NCBI GenBank assembly: GCA_009911175.1 | Contig: QXWX01000012.1 | Location: 40,780 to 104,779, forward strand | Source: Lachnospiraceae bacterium | GTDB lineage: Bacteria; Bacillota_A; Clostridia; Lachnospirales; Lachnospiraceae | Reading direction: 5' to 3' | Length of the DNA: 64,000 nt | Part shown: in pieces, positions 15,952 to 25,374 of the stretch | Layout of the letters: each line of letters begins with the position of its first letter | Numbering within the stretch: position 1 is the first letter of the stretch | Notes under the pieces: model-generated | The model's database searches: none | The model's input: only the letters and a program-made list of their open reading frames with translations | Told to the model about the DNA's origin: nothing | Made by a program: the position numbers and the translations under genes

Positions 15952-17451
15952 TTACTGCGTCACCTTTACATACACATAGTCATTTCCGCCTTCCGGAGCC
16001 TTCCACCCGTTATACTCCGAATAAAACTGGAAAAATGCGCGGTCGAGCTGATCTTCGTCTACCACATAGACAAGTGTATATTCCAGTTCCTCGCCCGGTT
16101 CCATCGGAACAAAATGGAAATCCTTGACACGTTCGATTCCGTCCGTATGATAGATCTTGTCAAAATATACCGGGAATCCGTCTGTCTGCAGATGATATCC
16201 CTCATTAGCGGGACTGTATTTCCAGTCAGCGGCATAACTTTTGAAAATCCCGTCTTCATTGACATCCAGATAATGGATATAAGGGCATACGGTTACGTTA
16301 TTGTCATATTCATTTACGGTGTTATGGTTCTTTACCTTCATATGCGCTACCACGAATTTAGAATTTACGGTCTCTACGGTCGGCTCCCCGGTTTCCTTTC
16401 CATTTTCATCGTAGGAATACTTATAGCGTTCATGGGATTTGAGGGTGCCGTCCTCGTTGATCCAGTCCGCCATCTCGCCCGCAAAGTCATAATAATTTTC
16501 TACCGGATATTCGGAAACCGGAAGCGCGTCTTTGATTTCGATGGATTCCACGGTATAGCGGATATCATCCGGCTTTATACCGTTTTTATCCGGCCCGAAA
16601 GGTATTTTCAATTCTTCCCCTGTGGAAAAGAAATTATTGTCCGCCAGCAGCTCCGGAGTCCATTCCCTCAAGGCGCTTTCCTGGTTTGCTTTCTGCTCTG
16701 CGAGCAGAGCTTCGATCTCCTCGTCCGTCGCATACGGCACGGTAGAATCCAGCACCTGTATGTCCAGTCCCTCTGCGATTTTTATCGTCTCTTCCATGGG
16801 AAGTGTATTGTTCATATCAAAGATTTCTACGAGATAGCCTTCTTCTTCGTTGAACAGCATCACGTTCTTGGTGGTTTTGTCGCTGTCCATATAACGGCTC
16901 TCCGACAAAAACAATGCGGCCTTCATTCCATTGATCTCGATCTCTTTCTTTAGATTTTCCTCTTTCAGCCCGTGGGTCAGGTCATCGCTGTTCCCCATGC
17001 GGATCTGCTGATCCAATTCTGCGGCGTTCCATGCGATAATGGTGACGGTTCCTCCGGTCTCATTGTTATGCCATTTCCCTCCGTAGGGCGTATTTTCCGC
17101 GCCTAATGCATAGCCGGCAGGCATATAGGTGGGAGTGACCTCGATCTCATGGGCCTCCTTTTGTTCGCGGTCGATCGCAAGGTCATAGGTCACGGAAGAC
17201 TCCTCCTTCACCAGATTTGCGGTCAAAAATTTATTGGCGGCAGCCACCACCAGAGAGGAGCCTGCGGCCAGTACAGCCGCCGCTGCCAGAACGCGCAGCA
17301 TTTTGTGTCTCCTGGCAAAGGAGACTCTGCCCTTTCTCTGGATCCCCAGCTTCCGGTATGCATCCTGCATCCCCTGGTCTACCTTCTCCGGAATGACCAG
17401 CTCCTGATTTAAGATTCTTATCATTTCCTGATCCGTATATGTTCTCTTCAT
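15952..17451 (-). CDS. Anti-sigma-factor-like membrane protein
   Basis: 499 residues. The first 50 are cytoplasmic and charged, a single membrane helix follows at about 53-72 (LRVLAAAAVLAAGSSLVVAA), and about 425 residues lie outside the cell. The outer part begins with a domain (residues about 95-210, with TPTYMPAGYALGAENTPYGG) that resembles DUF4367-type modules, then a mixed beta-rich domain. An ECF sigma factor gene lies 137 bases upstream on the same strand, the normal arrangement for a sigma/anti-sigma pair, so the N-terminal segment probably holds the sigma factor until an envelope signal arrives. Assignment rests on topology and context. Confidence 0.7.
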   Translation of the reverse strand: MKRTYTDQEMIRILNQELVIPEKVDQGMQDAYRKLGIQRKGRVSFARRHKMLRVLAAAAVLAAGSSLVVAAANKFLTANLVKEESSVTYDLAIDREQKEAHEIEVTPTYMPAGYALGAENTPYGGKWHNNETGGTVTIIAWNAAELDQQIRMGNSDDLTHGLKEENLKKEIEINGMKAALFLSESRYMDSDKTTKNVMLFNEEEGYLVEIFDMNNTLPMEETIKIAEGLDIQVLDSTVPYATDEEIEALLAEQKANQESALREWTPELLADNNFFSTGEELKIPFGPDKNGIKPDDIRYTVESIEIKDALPVSEYPVENYYDFAGEMADWINEDGTLKSHERYKYSYDENGKETGEPTVETVNSKFVVAHMKVKNHNTVNEYDNNVTVCPYIHYLDVNEDGIFKSYAADWKYSPANEGYHLQTDGFPVYFDKIYHTDGIERVKDFHFVPMEPGEELEYTLVYVVDEDQLDRAFFQFYSEYNGWKAPEGGNDYVYVKVTQ

Positions 17452-17588
17452 GTGTTACCTCCTGACTGATTCATGCGGTTTGTCTGTATCCTTTCTTCCT
17501 GCGAAGCGGCGAGCCAAGTGGTCGTGCCTGCAGGGCCGTTTGACATCTGTGAAGCAGCGGGCCGGGCAGCTATGCTTCCAACTCATAT

Positions 17589-18119
17589 TCACCGGACAGC
17601 CTGCTTCAAATATCTGGCCGGCGGTTCAAAACGGTACTCTCTGGCAGCCTCCCTGCGGCCCCTGGACAGCCGGGTCTTTACCGTATTTTCCTCCAGATCC
17701 AGTATCTGCGCGATCTCGCGGATTTTAAAGCCCTCCACATAATACAGGATCAGGACGAGACGGTATTTTTCATCCAGAGAATTCAGAAGCTCATAAAATT
17801 CATAATTTTCCAGTGACACGCAATTTCCTCCCTGCTCCGGCAGCTGTTCTGTGGGGCATTCCCTTCGGCCGGCATTCAAGATATCGATACATTTGTTGAT
17901 CAGGATCCGGACCAGCCAGGTCTTGAAGAACTGTTCGTTCTCCAGGCTGTCCAGCTTTTCATAGCAGGTCAGGATTGTCTCCTGGATGGCATCTGCGATA
18001 TCATCATCAGATCTCAGATAACTTCTCGCAACCTTATACATCGTAAGCTTCTGGCTTTCCATCAATTCCACGAAAGCATTGCTGTCATGTCGTTTTGCTC
18101 TTTTTACTAAAAACTTCAA
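17589..18119 (-). CDS. ECF-type RNA polymerase sigma factor
   Basis: 176 residues, starting at TTG 18119 behind GAGGAGGTTTTATTC. Region 2 covers about residues 10-80 (YKVARSYLRSDDDIADAIQE, then TILTCYEKLDSL), with the DDDIADAIQE motif of region 2.2. Region 4 lies at about 115-165: KYRLVLILYYVEGFKIREIA, then QILDLEENTVKTRLSRGR, the -35 recognition helix. It would redirect RNA polymerase to an envelope-stress regulon and is probably restrained by the membrane protein encoded next to it. Confidence 0.93.
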   Translation of the reverse strand: MKFLVKRAKRHDSNAFVELMESQKLTMYKVARSYLRSDDDIADAIQETILTCYEKLDSLENEQFFKTWLVRILINKCIDILNAGRRECPTEQLPEQGGNCVSLENYEFYELLNSLDEKYRLVLILYYVEGFKIREIAQILDLEENTVKTRLSRGRREAAREYRFEPPARYLKQAVR

Positions 18120-18309
18120 GAATAAAACCTCCTCACTTTATCCATGTACCTGTGGGACCATGCAAATGTATATTCCGCAGACACAGGGTCTTTTGTTACC
18201 GAAAAATACTGTCACAGCAGGTTTTTCAGTCCACTTTTATCTGGCGCCTTACTTATTAGACAGATGAAAGGGCAAAAAGGTTTCAGGCAATTATTATTTT
18301 TTTGCCAAC

Positions 18310-18345
18310 GAAAAAAACCGGCAGATGGATATGATTCTGCCGGTT
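18310..18345 (-). terminator. Rho-independent terminator of the DUF4173 operon
   Basis: A perfect 10-base stem, AACCGGCAGA (18316-18325) with TCTGCCGGTT (18336-18345), is followed on the minus strand by a run of T residues (18310-18318). It lies just after the stop codon of the DUF4173 gene. Confidence 0.9.
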
Positions 18346-18368
18346 AGGAAATGGATGAAAATCATATT

Positions 18369-20102
18369 TCAGTGCTCAGCGAGATATTCCTCCGCTGTTT
18401 TCCAGGCCCGCGCCTCCGCAAAATTCCATTCCCGAAAATTGGGTTTCCTGAACTCGTAGATCCCTTCCATATAAAATTCAAACTGCGATTCCAGATATTC
18501 GCCTATGGTCTCGAACTTGGAAAGGTCCTCCTGGCACTTGAATTCATAGGGTTCGTCTCTGTAATAATAACGGTCATCCTCCGTGTAGATATACGTTTTC
18601 ATTTTTATATCCGCCATCTGCGCAACATAGGGCGCGGCATCGACGGACAGGTTATGGAGCAGATAGTTCACATCCTGCCAGGTGATCTGTTCCATATGCC
18701 GAAGGTTGTAGGAGGCGATGATACGGTCCACTCCGGCGAAGGAAAACACAAGATAGCAGCAGGTCACGACCGTCACGGTATACCGAAACAGAGGAAACGC
18801 CTGCCGGAAGATGCTGACCATCACGCCTCCCATGATCAGGGTCAGTACTCCCAAAAACCAGAGTACCAGGATCCGCAGGAAGGTGAGATGGTAGACTCCC
18901 ACATAGAGCAGCATCCGGTAGGCTGCCGACAGGGTCATGACGCAGGTGCAGACGGAGATCACCAGCAGCAGGACATTCAACGCCCGGCGCGTTTCAAAGA
19001 CCTGGATGCAGACCATTACGGTCACCAGATTGATCAGGCTCACGGCCAGAAGCTGCCAGAAGCCCTGGTGGGCATACTGGGAATAGGTCATTCCGTCGGG
19101 CAGGCCCCGGCGCAGGAATAAAAACAGGATCTGGATCCCGGAATAGATCACATAGATGAAAGCCAGTGTCATGGTAAATGTGATCCCGATCAGCGCGTTT
19201 GCCCCCGATCCTTCTTTTTGAGTCGGGCTTTTCAGATTTTGTCGGAACAAAGCCGCAAAAAATACATAGAGCATGAAAAAACCAGAAAGAAAACTCCAAC
19301 AGATCCGGACGGCAGTGGTGAGATTCGGAATATCCGGGATCGTGATGCGGATCCGGAAATAACTGGCAAAGACCGGATCAGATCCAATCAGGAGCGGCAT
19401 CACGCACAGCAGGAAGAGGGCGGCGATGGCAGCGCCTGTGAGCACGGCCGGGGCTTTCTTTTTTAGATTCGCTCTTTTTTGCAGGGCTTCTTCAGAACTT
19501 GCTGCCTTGTGCTTTGATATAGAATACAGCATATGTTCGAACGGCTTGAACAGTGATACGAAGCAGGTCCCGGCAAAGAACAAGAGCTGTTTTAAATTGG
19601 CAGAAAAGCTCCAGCGGCTGTCTTCATACATCTGATGCAGCATGCCCGTACAGAATAGAAGCAGGATGCCGACGCGGTTGAACAGGTGGATCCAGGCATT
19701 GGCCGTCATGCAGGTGGAAATGCCAAGTAACAGCATTCCCGCAAAATAAAAGAACAGCCCACGCTTCCATGGGATGCCGGCTTTACCAAGCCACAGGACA
19801 GAAAACAGGATCACCGCGGCAACGGCAGCCGGAAAGGTGATGCCTGCCGGATTGTCAAAGAGGCAGAAGGTATAGATCAGCCCAAACAGGCAGGCGGTTT
19901 TGCCGAACCAGGTGAAGTGCTCCTTCATATACTGCAGGAGCGGGCTGTCCGGGGCTTTTATGTTCTTCGTCTGAGGAAGCTGCTCCGGAACGGCTTCATA
20001 TTTTCTGCCGGCTGAATTTTGACCCGCAGATATCGTTTCCGGCGCGGGTACCGTTTCCGATGTGGTTATATTTTGCTGAGTAGTCTTGTTTTGCTGTTCC
20101 AT
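18369..20102 (-). CDS. DUF4173-like polytopic membrane protein
   Basis: 577 residues from the ATG at 20102, placed seven bases after AGGAG; an ATG six codons upstream is also possible. The first 70 residues are polar and Gln/Thr-rich, about 12 hydrophobic segments follow, and the last about 100 residues are hydrophilic with many Tyr and Glu (EDDRYYYRDEPYEFK). I assign it to the DUF4153/DUF4173 group from overall layout; function unknown. It is last in an operon behind an XRE regulator and a DUF2975 protein and ends at a strong terminator. Confidence 0.7.
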   Translation of the reverse strand: MEQQNKTTQQNITTSETVPAPETISAGQNSAGRKYEAVPEQLPQTKNIKAPDSPLLQYMKEHFTWFGKTACLFGLIYTFCLFDNPAGITFPAAVAAVILFSVLWLGKAGIPWKRGLFFYFAGMLLLGISTCMTANAWIHLFNRVGILLLFCTGMLHQMYEDSRWSFSANLKQLLFFAGTCFVSLFKPFEHMLYSISKHKAASSEEALQKRANLKKKAPAVLTGAAIAALFLLCVMPLLIGSDPVFASYFRIRITIPDIPNLTTAVRICWSFLSGFFMLYVFFAALFRQNLKSPTQKEGSGANALIGITFTMTLAFIYVIYSGIQILFLFLRRGLPDGMTYSQYAHQGFWQLLAVSLINLVTVMVCIQVFETRRALNVLLLVISVCTCVMTLSAAYRMLLYVGVYHLTFLRILVLWFLGVLTLIMGGVMVSIFRQAFPLFRYTVTVVTCCYLVFSFAGVDRIIASYNLRHMEQITWQDVNYLLHNLSVDAAPYVAQMADIKMKTYIYTEDDRYYYRDEPYEFKCQEDLSKFETIGEYLESQFEFYMEGIYEFRKPNFREWNFAEARAWKTAEEYLAEH

Positions 20103-20132
20103 GGTCATTCTCCTTTCCATTTCATAGGTCTT

Positions 20133-20357
20133 TCAATCGCTGATTTCATCGTCATCCTCCACATATTCCAGGATATCCCCCGGCTGGCAGCGGAGGGCCT
20201 TACAGAGGGCATCCAGCGTCGTAAAGCGCACGGCCTTGGCCTTATTATTTTTTAAGATCGAAAGATTCGCCATCGTAAGGTCGATCTCCTTGGCAAGCTC
20301 CGTGACGCCGATCTTCCGTTTCGCCATCATTACATCCAGATTTACAATAATTCCCAT
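20133..20357 (-). CDS. Small XRE (YozG-like) regulator
   Basis: A 74-residue protein that is almost entirely a helix-turn-helix: MAKRKIGVTELAKEIDLTMA, NLSILKNNKAKAVRFTTLDA and LCKALRCQPGDILEYVED are typical of the small YozG-like regulators. These are regularly encoded next to DUF2975 membrane proteins, as here. It probably controls its own operon. The gene lies between DUF2975 (upstream) and DUF4173 (30 bases downstream). Confidence 0.88.
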   Translation of the reverse strand: MGIIVNLDVMMAKRKIGVTELAKEIDLTMANLSILKNNKAKAVRFTTLDALCKALRCQPGDILEYVEDDDEISD

Positions 20358-20467
20358 AGACTTATCCTGCCTTTCTTTTCTTAGGATCTGTTATGAAATA
20401 AACTTTTATTTTGAATTGTCTAAATCTGCATATGCGTCAAAATGAAAAGTAATTTCATGACAGCTCC

Positions 20468-20920
20468 TCATATGGTCAGATCATTTTCCTCTTTATAGCG
20501 GATCGCTTCCCGGAATACAAAGGAGAGCACTTCACTGAACAGCCCGGCGATAAAAAAGGTAAGGACCACGATGAAGGTTGCCGGGGTGGGCAGGAAAAAG
20601 CACTTAATAAAGAAGAGCAGTACGATCACGGCGCTGGTGATACCCATCATCTCCAGGCTCTTTACATTCTCATGGATAAAACAGTTTTTCTGCATCACGG
20701 TGCGCATCATCTTCCGCAGCTCCCCGATGATCACGATCCCGCATACGCCTGACGCCGCGAAGATCACCAGCATCAGTATATAATACTCCTGAAATGCCCT
20801 GGAATAATAGATTCCAGCGTACCGCAGGGACAGCGGAAGTGTGACGATGACTGCAATCCCGCTGTAAAACATCATATCCAACAATAATTTAGTAACCCGG
20901 ATCAGCTTTTTACCATGCAT
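20468..20920 (-). CDS. DUF2975 membrane protein
   Basis: 150 residues from ATG 20920, preceded by ATCAGGAGGCAAAATT; the open frame upstream of it is noncoding. Four membrane helices are visible, at about residues 15-37, 47-69, 97-118 and 122-140. The pattern, and the small XRE partner encoded next, match DUF2975 proteins. Function is unknown. It is the first gene of the minus-strand operon ending at 18310. Confidence 0.8.
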   Translation of the reverse strand: MHGKKLIRVTKLLLDMMFYSGIAVIVTLPLSLRYAGIYYSRAFQEYYILMLVIFAASGVCGIVIIGELRKMMRTVMQKNCFIHENVKSLEMMGITSAVIVLLFFIKCFFLPTPATFIVVLTFFIAGLFSEVLSFVFREAIRYKEENDLTI

Positions 20921-21095
20921 AATTTTGCCTCCTGATATTTGTAACCAATTTGTCCTACAAGCTTTATATGGCTGTTGATACAATAAAATTATAGCACGGT
21001 GTGTTTTGAAAATCAATATAAATTTATTGAAAATCAATAAAAAAATATTGAATATCAGATTTTAAAAAGCATACTTATAAATACAGGATTAAAAG

Positions 21096-21109
21096 TTGTA
21101 TATATACAA
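21096..21109. promoter_or_regulatory. Upstream AraR-type operator candidate
   Basis: TTGTATATATACAA is a perfect 14-base palindrome preceded by AAAAG. It lies about 100 bases upstream of a second TTGTA...TACAA palindrome that overlaps the promoter, a spacing that could allow looping by one repressor. The block AAAAGTTGTAT recurs at 25292-25302 before the regulator gene. Confidence 0.6.
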
Positions 21110-21181
21110 TTATGATAAAATAAGATGATTGAGTTGAAATATGCACAAAAAGTTGTACTCAAATTTGTGATATATTGAGAC

Positions 21182-21210
21182 TTGAAAAAGAGAAACTTGT
21201 ACAGTACAAT
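21182..21210 (+). promoter_or_regulatory. Promoter and operator of the chvE-mmsA-mmsB operon
   Basis: TTGAAA (21182-21187), 17-base spacer, TACAAT (21205-21210). The palindrome TTGTAC-A-GTACAA (21197-21209) covers the spacer end and the -10 box and closely resembles the Bacillus subtilis AraR operator core, so a bound repressor would block RNA polymerase. The rest of the 349-base spacer 20921-21269 is AT-rich, with another partial site, AGTTGTACTC, at 21151. Confidence 0.75.
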
Positions 21211-21269
21211 ATATGTATAAAATATAAGATGTTTTGAAAGTAAAAGCATCGAAAAAGGAGGTAGAAAGG

Positions 21270-22364
21270 ATGAAGAAAAGGATTCTCAGCGTGGCTCTGG
21301 CTGCTGTCTTAGCGCTTTCGCTCACTCTGGCAGGGTGTGGTTCGAGTGACGGTGGGGAAAAACAGGGAGGCAATGGAAAACTGGTCGGCGTGGCCATGCC
21401 GACGCAGAGCTCGGAACGGTGGATCAAAGACGGCCGGAACATGAAGGCACAGCTGGAGGCGCTTGGCTATGAGGTATTCCTTCAGTATGCGGAGGATGAT
21501 GTACAGGTACAGCTTGCGCAGATCGAGACGATGATCGCCAAAAAAGTAGACTGCCTGGTCGTTGCGTCAGTCGATTCCTCCGCACTGATCAACGCCCTGC
21601 AGACGGCAAAAGAGGAAGGGATTCCCGTGATCTCCTACGACCGTCTGCTGATGAACACCGACGCGGTCAGCTATTACGCGTCCTTTGACAACGAAGGAGT
21701 GGGCAGGAAGATCGGGGAGTACATCGAGGAAAAGGCCGGCCTGGCAGACGCGGCAGAGCCCCAGACCATTGAATTTTTTATGGGCTCGCCGGATGACAAC
21801 AATGCGGTCCTTCTATATAAAGGCGTAATGAGTGTGCTGCAGAAATATCTGGATGACGGCACGCTGGTATGCAAATCCGGGAGAACCTCATTTGAAGACA
21901 CCTGTATCTTAAGATGGTCTCAGGAGGTAGCCCTGCAGAACTGCGAAAACTATTTATCCGGCTTTTACGCGGATGAAAAGCTGGACATCTGCTGCTCCGC
22001 GTTTGACGGATTTGCCTACGGGATCAAGGCGGCCTTAGAGGCAGCCGGATACACGGAGGAGGACTGGCCCATCATCACCGGGCAGGATGCGGAAGTGATG
22101 GCAGTAAAAAACATCATCGACGGAAAGCAGACCGCAACCATTTTCAAGAATACGGAGCTGCTGGCTGAAAAATGCACCGGGATGGTTGATGCGGTGATTG
22201 AGGGCAGCGAGCCGGAGATCAACGATACGGAAACCTACGACAATGGGAAGATGGTCGTTCCGTCTTATCTGTGCGAACCGCTTTCCCTGGACAAGGACAA
22301 TTACAGGGAGCTGGTCATTGACAGCGGATATTACAAAGAGGAAGAGATTCAAAATGCAAAATAA
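21270..22364 (+). CDS. chvE: Multiple-sugar ABC transporter substrate-binding lipoprotein (ChvE-like)
   Basis: 364 residues from ATG 21270 behind AAAAAGGAGGTAGAAAGG. A lipoprotein signal peptide ends in LTLAGC, with C23 as the lipidated residue, so it is anchored outside the membrane. The mature protein has the periplasmic-binding-protein type I fold: LVGVAMPTQSSERWIKDGRN at the N-terminus, DCLVVASVDSSALINALQTA and PVISYDRLLMNTDAVSYYAS are diagnostic of ChvE/XylF-like monosaccharide binders (D-xylose, L-arabinose, D-glucose, D-galactose). It feeds the ATPase and permease encoded next. The AraR-like regulator and operators suggest arabinose or a related pentose. Confidence 0.9.
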   Translation: MKKRILSVALAAVLALSLTLAGCGSSDGGEKQGGNGKLVGVAMPTQSSERWIKDGRNMKAQLEALGYEVFLQYAEDDVQVQLAQIETMIAKKVDCLVVASVDSSALINALQTAKEEGIPVISYDRLLMNTDAVSYYASFDNEGVGRKIGEYIEEKAGLADAAEPQTIEFFMGSPDDNNAVLLYKGVMSVLQKYLDDGTLVCKSGRTSFEDTCILRWSQEVALQNCENYLSGFYADEKLDICCSAFDGFAYGIKAALEAAGYTEEDWPIITGQDAEVMAVKNIIDGKQTATIFKNTELLAEKCTGMVDAVIEGSEPEINDTETYDNGKMVVPSYLCEPLSLDKDNYRELVIDSGYYKEEEIQNAK

Positions 22365-22382
22365 AGGAAAGGAGTTGAGAGG

Positions 22383-23936
22383 ATGTCTGATTATATTCTG
22401 GAGATGAAGCATATTGTCAAAGAATTTTCCGGTGTCAAAGCATTGAACGATGTAAACCTGAAAGTAAAACGGGGCGAGATCCATGCCCTCTGCGGGGAAA
22501 ACGGCGCAGGCAAGAGTACGCTGATGAATGTCCTGTCGGGGGTGTATCCGTTCGGAACCTATACAGGAGACATCGTATACAACGGGGAAGTGGTCAGGAA
22601 CCGCAATATCAAGGACAGCGAGAAAAAGGGAATCGTCATCATCCATCAGGAGCTTGCGCTGAGCCCGTATCTGTCCATCGCGGAAAATATCTTCCTGGGC
22701 AATGAGCAGATGAAGGTGAACGGCGTCATTGACTGGACACAGACCCGCAACGAGGCGCAGAAGATGCTGGAAGAGGTGGGACTGGGAAATGAAAACCTGG
22801 AAGCGCCCATCAATTCCCTTGGGGTCGGCAAGCAGCAGCTGATCGAGATCGCCAAGGCGCTGGCGAAAAAGGTAGACCTTCTGATCCTGGACGAGCCGAC
22901 GGCGGCGCTAAATGACGAGGAGAGCGCCCAGCTCCTGGAGATTATGCTGAAGCTGAAATCACAGGGCATTACAAGCATCATCATTTCCCATAAGTTAAAT
23001 GAGATCAGCTATGTGGCGGACGCGATCACAGTCATCCGCGACGGGCAGACGATCGAGACACTGACCAAGGGCGTGGACGATTTTTCGGAGGACCGGATCA
23101 TCAAGGGCATGGTCGGCCGCGAGCTGACCAACCGTTATCCGGAACGTACAGACTGTCCCATCGGGGACGTGGTCATGGAAGTGAAGAACTGGAATGTCTA
23201 CCACCCGGAGGATCCAAACCGCCAGGTGTTAAAGGACATCAACATCAAGGTGCGCGCAGGCGAGGTCGTGGGACTTGCGGGCCTGATGGGCGCCGGAAGG
23301 ACCGAGCTTGCCATGAGTATCTTCGGCCGTCAGTACGGACAGAAGATCAGTGGAGAGATCCTCATGCACGGGAAGCCGGTGAAGATCCGGAGTGTGAAGG
23401 ATGCCATTGACAACAAGATCGCCTATACCTCCGAAGACCGGAAAAACTACGGACTGATCCTGTTCAATGATATTAAATGGAATATGTCTCTGGCAGCATT
23501 GCGCAGTTTCTTTTCCCAGAACGGGATCGTGAATTCCAACAAGGAGATCTTGGAGGCGGAGAAATACAAAGAGCTGATCAACATCAAATCCAACTCAGTC
23601 CATCAGGCGGTGGGAAGCTTGTCCGGAGGAAACCAGCAGAAGGTCATCCTGGCAAAATGGATGCTGACGGAACCGGACGTATTGATCCTGGATGAACCTA
23701 CCAGGGGAATCGATGTGGGCGCGAAGTATGAGATCTACTGTGCTATCAACGACCTGGCGAAATCCGGAAAGGCGGTCATCGTCATTTCCTCAGAGATGCC
23801 GGAGATCCTGGGTACATGCGACCGGACCTATGTATTGAACGAGGGATGTATTGCCGGTGAAATATTCAAAGAAGATCTGTCTCAGGAAAGAATCATGAAA
23901 TGCATCATGCAGCATAATAACAGGAAAGGGGAATAA
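22383..23936 (+). CDS. mmsA: Multiple-monosaccharide ABC transporter ATPase (MmsA/GguA)
   Basis: 517 residues made of two fused ABC domains. The first has Walker [16 protein letters not shown], signature [17 protein letters not shown] and Walker [14 protein letters not shown]. The second has a degenerate Walker A ([13 protein letters not shown]), signature [15 protein letters not shown] and Walker [20 protein letters not shown]. This asymmetric tandem is normal for RbsA/XylG-type sugar ATPases. The gene starts 19 bases after chvE and ends 3 bases before the permease, so the three are one operon. Confidence 0.93.
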   Translation: MSDYILEMKHIVKEFSGVKALNDVNLKVKRGEIHALCGENGAGKSTLMNVLSGVYPFGTYTGDIVYNGEVVRNRNIKDSEKKGIVIIHQELALSPYLSIAENIFLGNEQMKVNGVIDWTQTRNEAQKMLEEVGLGNENLEAPINSLGVGKQQLIEIAKALAKKVDLLILDEPTAALNDEESAQLLEIMLKLKSQGITSIIISHKLNEISYVADAITVIRDGQTIETLTKGVDDFSEDRIIKGMVGRELTNRYPERTDCPIGDVVMEVKNWNVYHPEDPNRQVLKDINIKVRAGEVVGLAGLMGAGRTELAMSIFGRQYGQKISGEILMHGKPVKIRSVKDAIDNKIAYTSEDRKNYGLILFNDIKWNMSLAALRSFFSQNGIVNSNKEILEAEKYKELINIKSNSVHQAVGSLSGGNQQKVILAKWMLTEPDVLILDEPTRGIDVGAKYEIYCAINDLAKSGKAVIVISSEMPEILGTCDRTYVLNEGCIAGEIFKEDLSQERIMKCIMQHNNRKGE

Positions 23937-23938
23937 CA

Positions 23939-25108
23939 ATGGAAAAGAAGAAAACCGTAAATCTGAATTTAAAGCAATATGGCATGGTTTTTGCAATGCT
24001 CATCATCTTTATCATATTTTATGTAATGACAGGGGGCGTCAATGCCACACCGATGAACATGAACAACCTGATCATGCAGAACAGCTATGTTATCATCCTT
24101 GCGACGGGTATGCTGCTCTGTGTGCTGACCGGTAATGTAGACCTGGGAGTCGGCTCCTATGTGGCGCTGTGCGGGGCAGTTGCGGCGAAACTGATCGTAG
24201 AAAATAATATGAATATCCCGCTGGCTTTTTTGATCACCATTCTGGTCGGAGTGGCGTTCGGTGCATTTAATGGATTTTTCATAGCATATCTGAATATCCC
24301 TCCGTTTGTAGTGACACTGGCAGGCATGCTGATCGGCCGGGGACTTACATATACCCTGCTGGAATCCAAGACTGTAGGACCGCTCCCCAATGCTTATGTT
24401 AAAGTTGGGGCAGGCTTCTTCGCTTCCAGCAAGATCGAGTTTGGCGGCGGAACACTGGATATCATCACGATCCTGGTTGCCGTGATCGCCACCGTTCTGG
24501 TGATCGGCGCAGAGCTCAAAACGATTAAAACCCAGCAAAAGTATGGCTTTGCAATGGCGCCCACCTGGCAGACCGGTATCAAGGTGGCGGCGACGCTTGC
24601 GATCCTCTGGTTCTTTTTCTTCAAGATCGCATCCTATAACGGGATTCCGATCATTCTGCTTTTGATGGCCGTGATCGTAGGGATCTATCATTTCATTACC
24701 AGCAAGACCGTTGCGGGACGCCAGGTCTACGCGCTGGGCGGAAATGAAAAGGCTGCAAGGCTGTCTGGTATTGATACGAAAAAGGTGTACTTCTGGGTGT
24801 ATACCAACATGGGTTTTTTGGCTGCCATCGCGGGAATCGTGCTGTCCGCCCGAAACGCTTCTGCGACTCCCAAGGCGGGAGACGGGTTTGAATTGGACGC
24901 CATCGCTGCCTGCTACATTGGCGGGGCCGCGGCGTCCGGCGGTGTGGGTACGGTCGTCGGGGCCGTGATCGGGGCATTCGTTATGGGAATCCTGAATAAC
25001 GGGATGTTCCTGATCGGGTTGTCTACCGACCTGCAGAAAGTAGTCAAGGGACTGGTACTCCTCGGGGCAGTGACATTTGACGTATTATCCAGCAAAAAGA
25101 AAAATTAG
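23939..25108 (+). CDS. mmsB: Multiple-monosaccharide ABC transporter permease (MmsB/GguB)
   Basis: 389 residues with about ten membrane segments. Family signatures include LATGMLLCVLTGNVDLGVGS, the loop GRQVYALGGNEKAARLSGID (the contact to the ATPase) and GFELDAIAACYIGGAAASGG, all shared by RbsC/XylH/GguB permeases. It forms the sugar channel for ChvE and MmsA. A strong terminator follows at 25165. Confidence 0.93.
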   Translation: MEKKKTVNLNLKQYGMVFAMLIIFIIFYVMTGGVNATPMNMNNLIMQNSYVIILATGMLLCVLTGNVDLGVGSYVALCGAVAAKLIVENNMNIPLAFLITILVGVAFGAFNGFFIAYLNIPPFVVTLAGMLIGRGLTYTLLESKTVGPLPNAYVKVGAGFFASSKIEFGGGTLDIITILVAVIATVLVIGAELKTIKTQQKYGFAMAPTWQTGIKVAATLAILWFFFFKIASYNGIPIILLLMAVIVGIYHFITSKTVAGRQVYALGGNEKAARLSGIDTKKVYFWVYTNMGFLAAIAGIVLSARNASATPKAGDGFELDAIAACYIGGAAASGGVGTVVGAVIGAFVMGILNNGMFLIGLSTDLQKVVKGLVLLGAVTFDVLSSKKKN

Positions 25109-25164
25109 TGCATTGCTGCATGAATTCCGAAGTAAATATCGTCTGTTGTTCTATAAAACACAGA

Positions 25165-25213
25165 ATATATACAAAAAGCTATCCGCTGCAGGCGGGTAGC
25201 TTTTTGTATATAT
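25165..25213. terminator. Strong bidirectional terminator after mmsB
   Basis: A stem of about 21 bases with one mismatch (25165-25186 with 25192-25213) contains AAAAAGCTA on one arm and TAGCTTTTTG on the other, giving a T-run on both strands. It separates the transporter operon from the regulator gene. Confidence 0.85.
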
Positions 25214-25281
25214 GCAGAAATGGAACCGGATAAAGCATATATGCACAAAAAATGTATGGCTTTTTTAGTACATATTATGGA

Positions 25282-25310
25282 TTGTAAAAATAAAAGTTGT
25301 ATTGTATATT
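25282..25310 (+). promoter_or_regulatory. Promoter of the AraR-like gene with operator-like spacer
   Basis: TTGTAA (25282-25287), 17-base spacer, TATATT (25305-25310). The spacer holds AAAAGTTGTATTGTATATT, sharing its first 11 bases with the chvE operator block at 21091, so autoregulation is likely. Further upstream, ATATGCACAAAAAATGTA (25239-25256) parallels ATATGCACAAAAAGTTGTA near 21139. Confidence 0.65.
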
Positions 25311-25374
25311 AGAGGAAAGTTATCATGGAGTAGTTATCGAGTTGTATTTAAAAGTAGATGGTGGAGGTAGATAT

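Noticed and set aside
15841..16953. 370-codon open frame on the plus strand
   Set aside because: It is the antisense of the anti-sigma-like gene, which has a proper start, topology and operon context.
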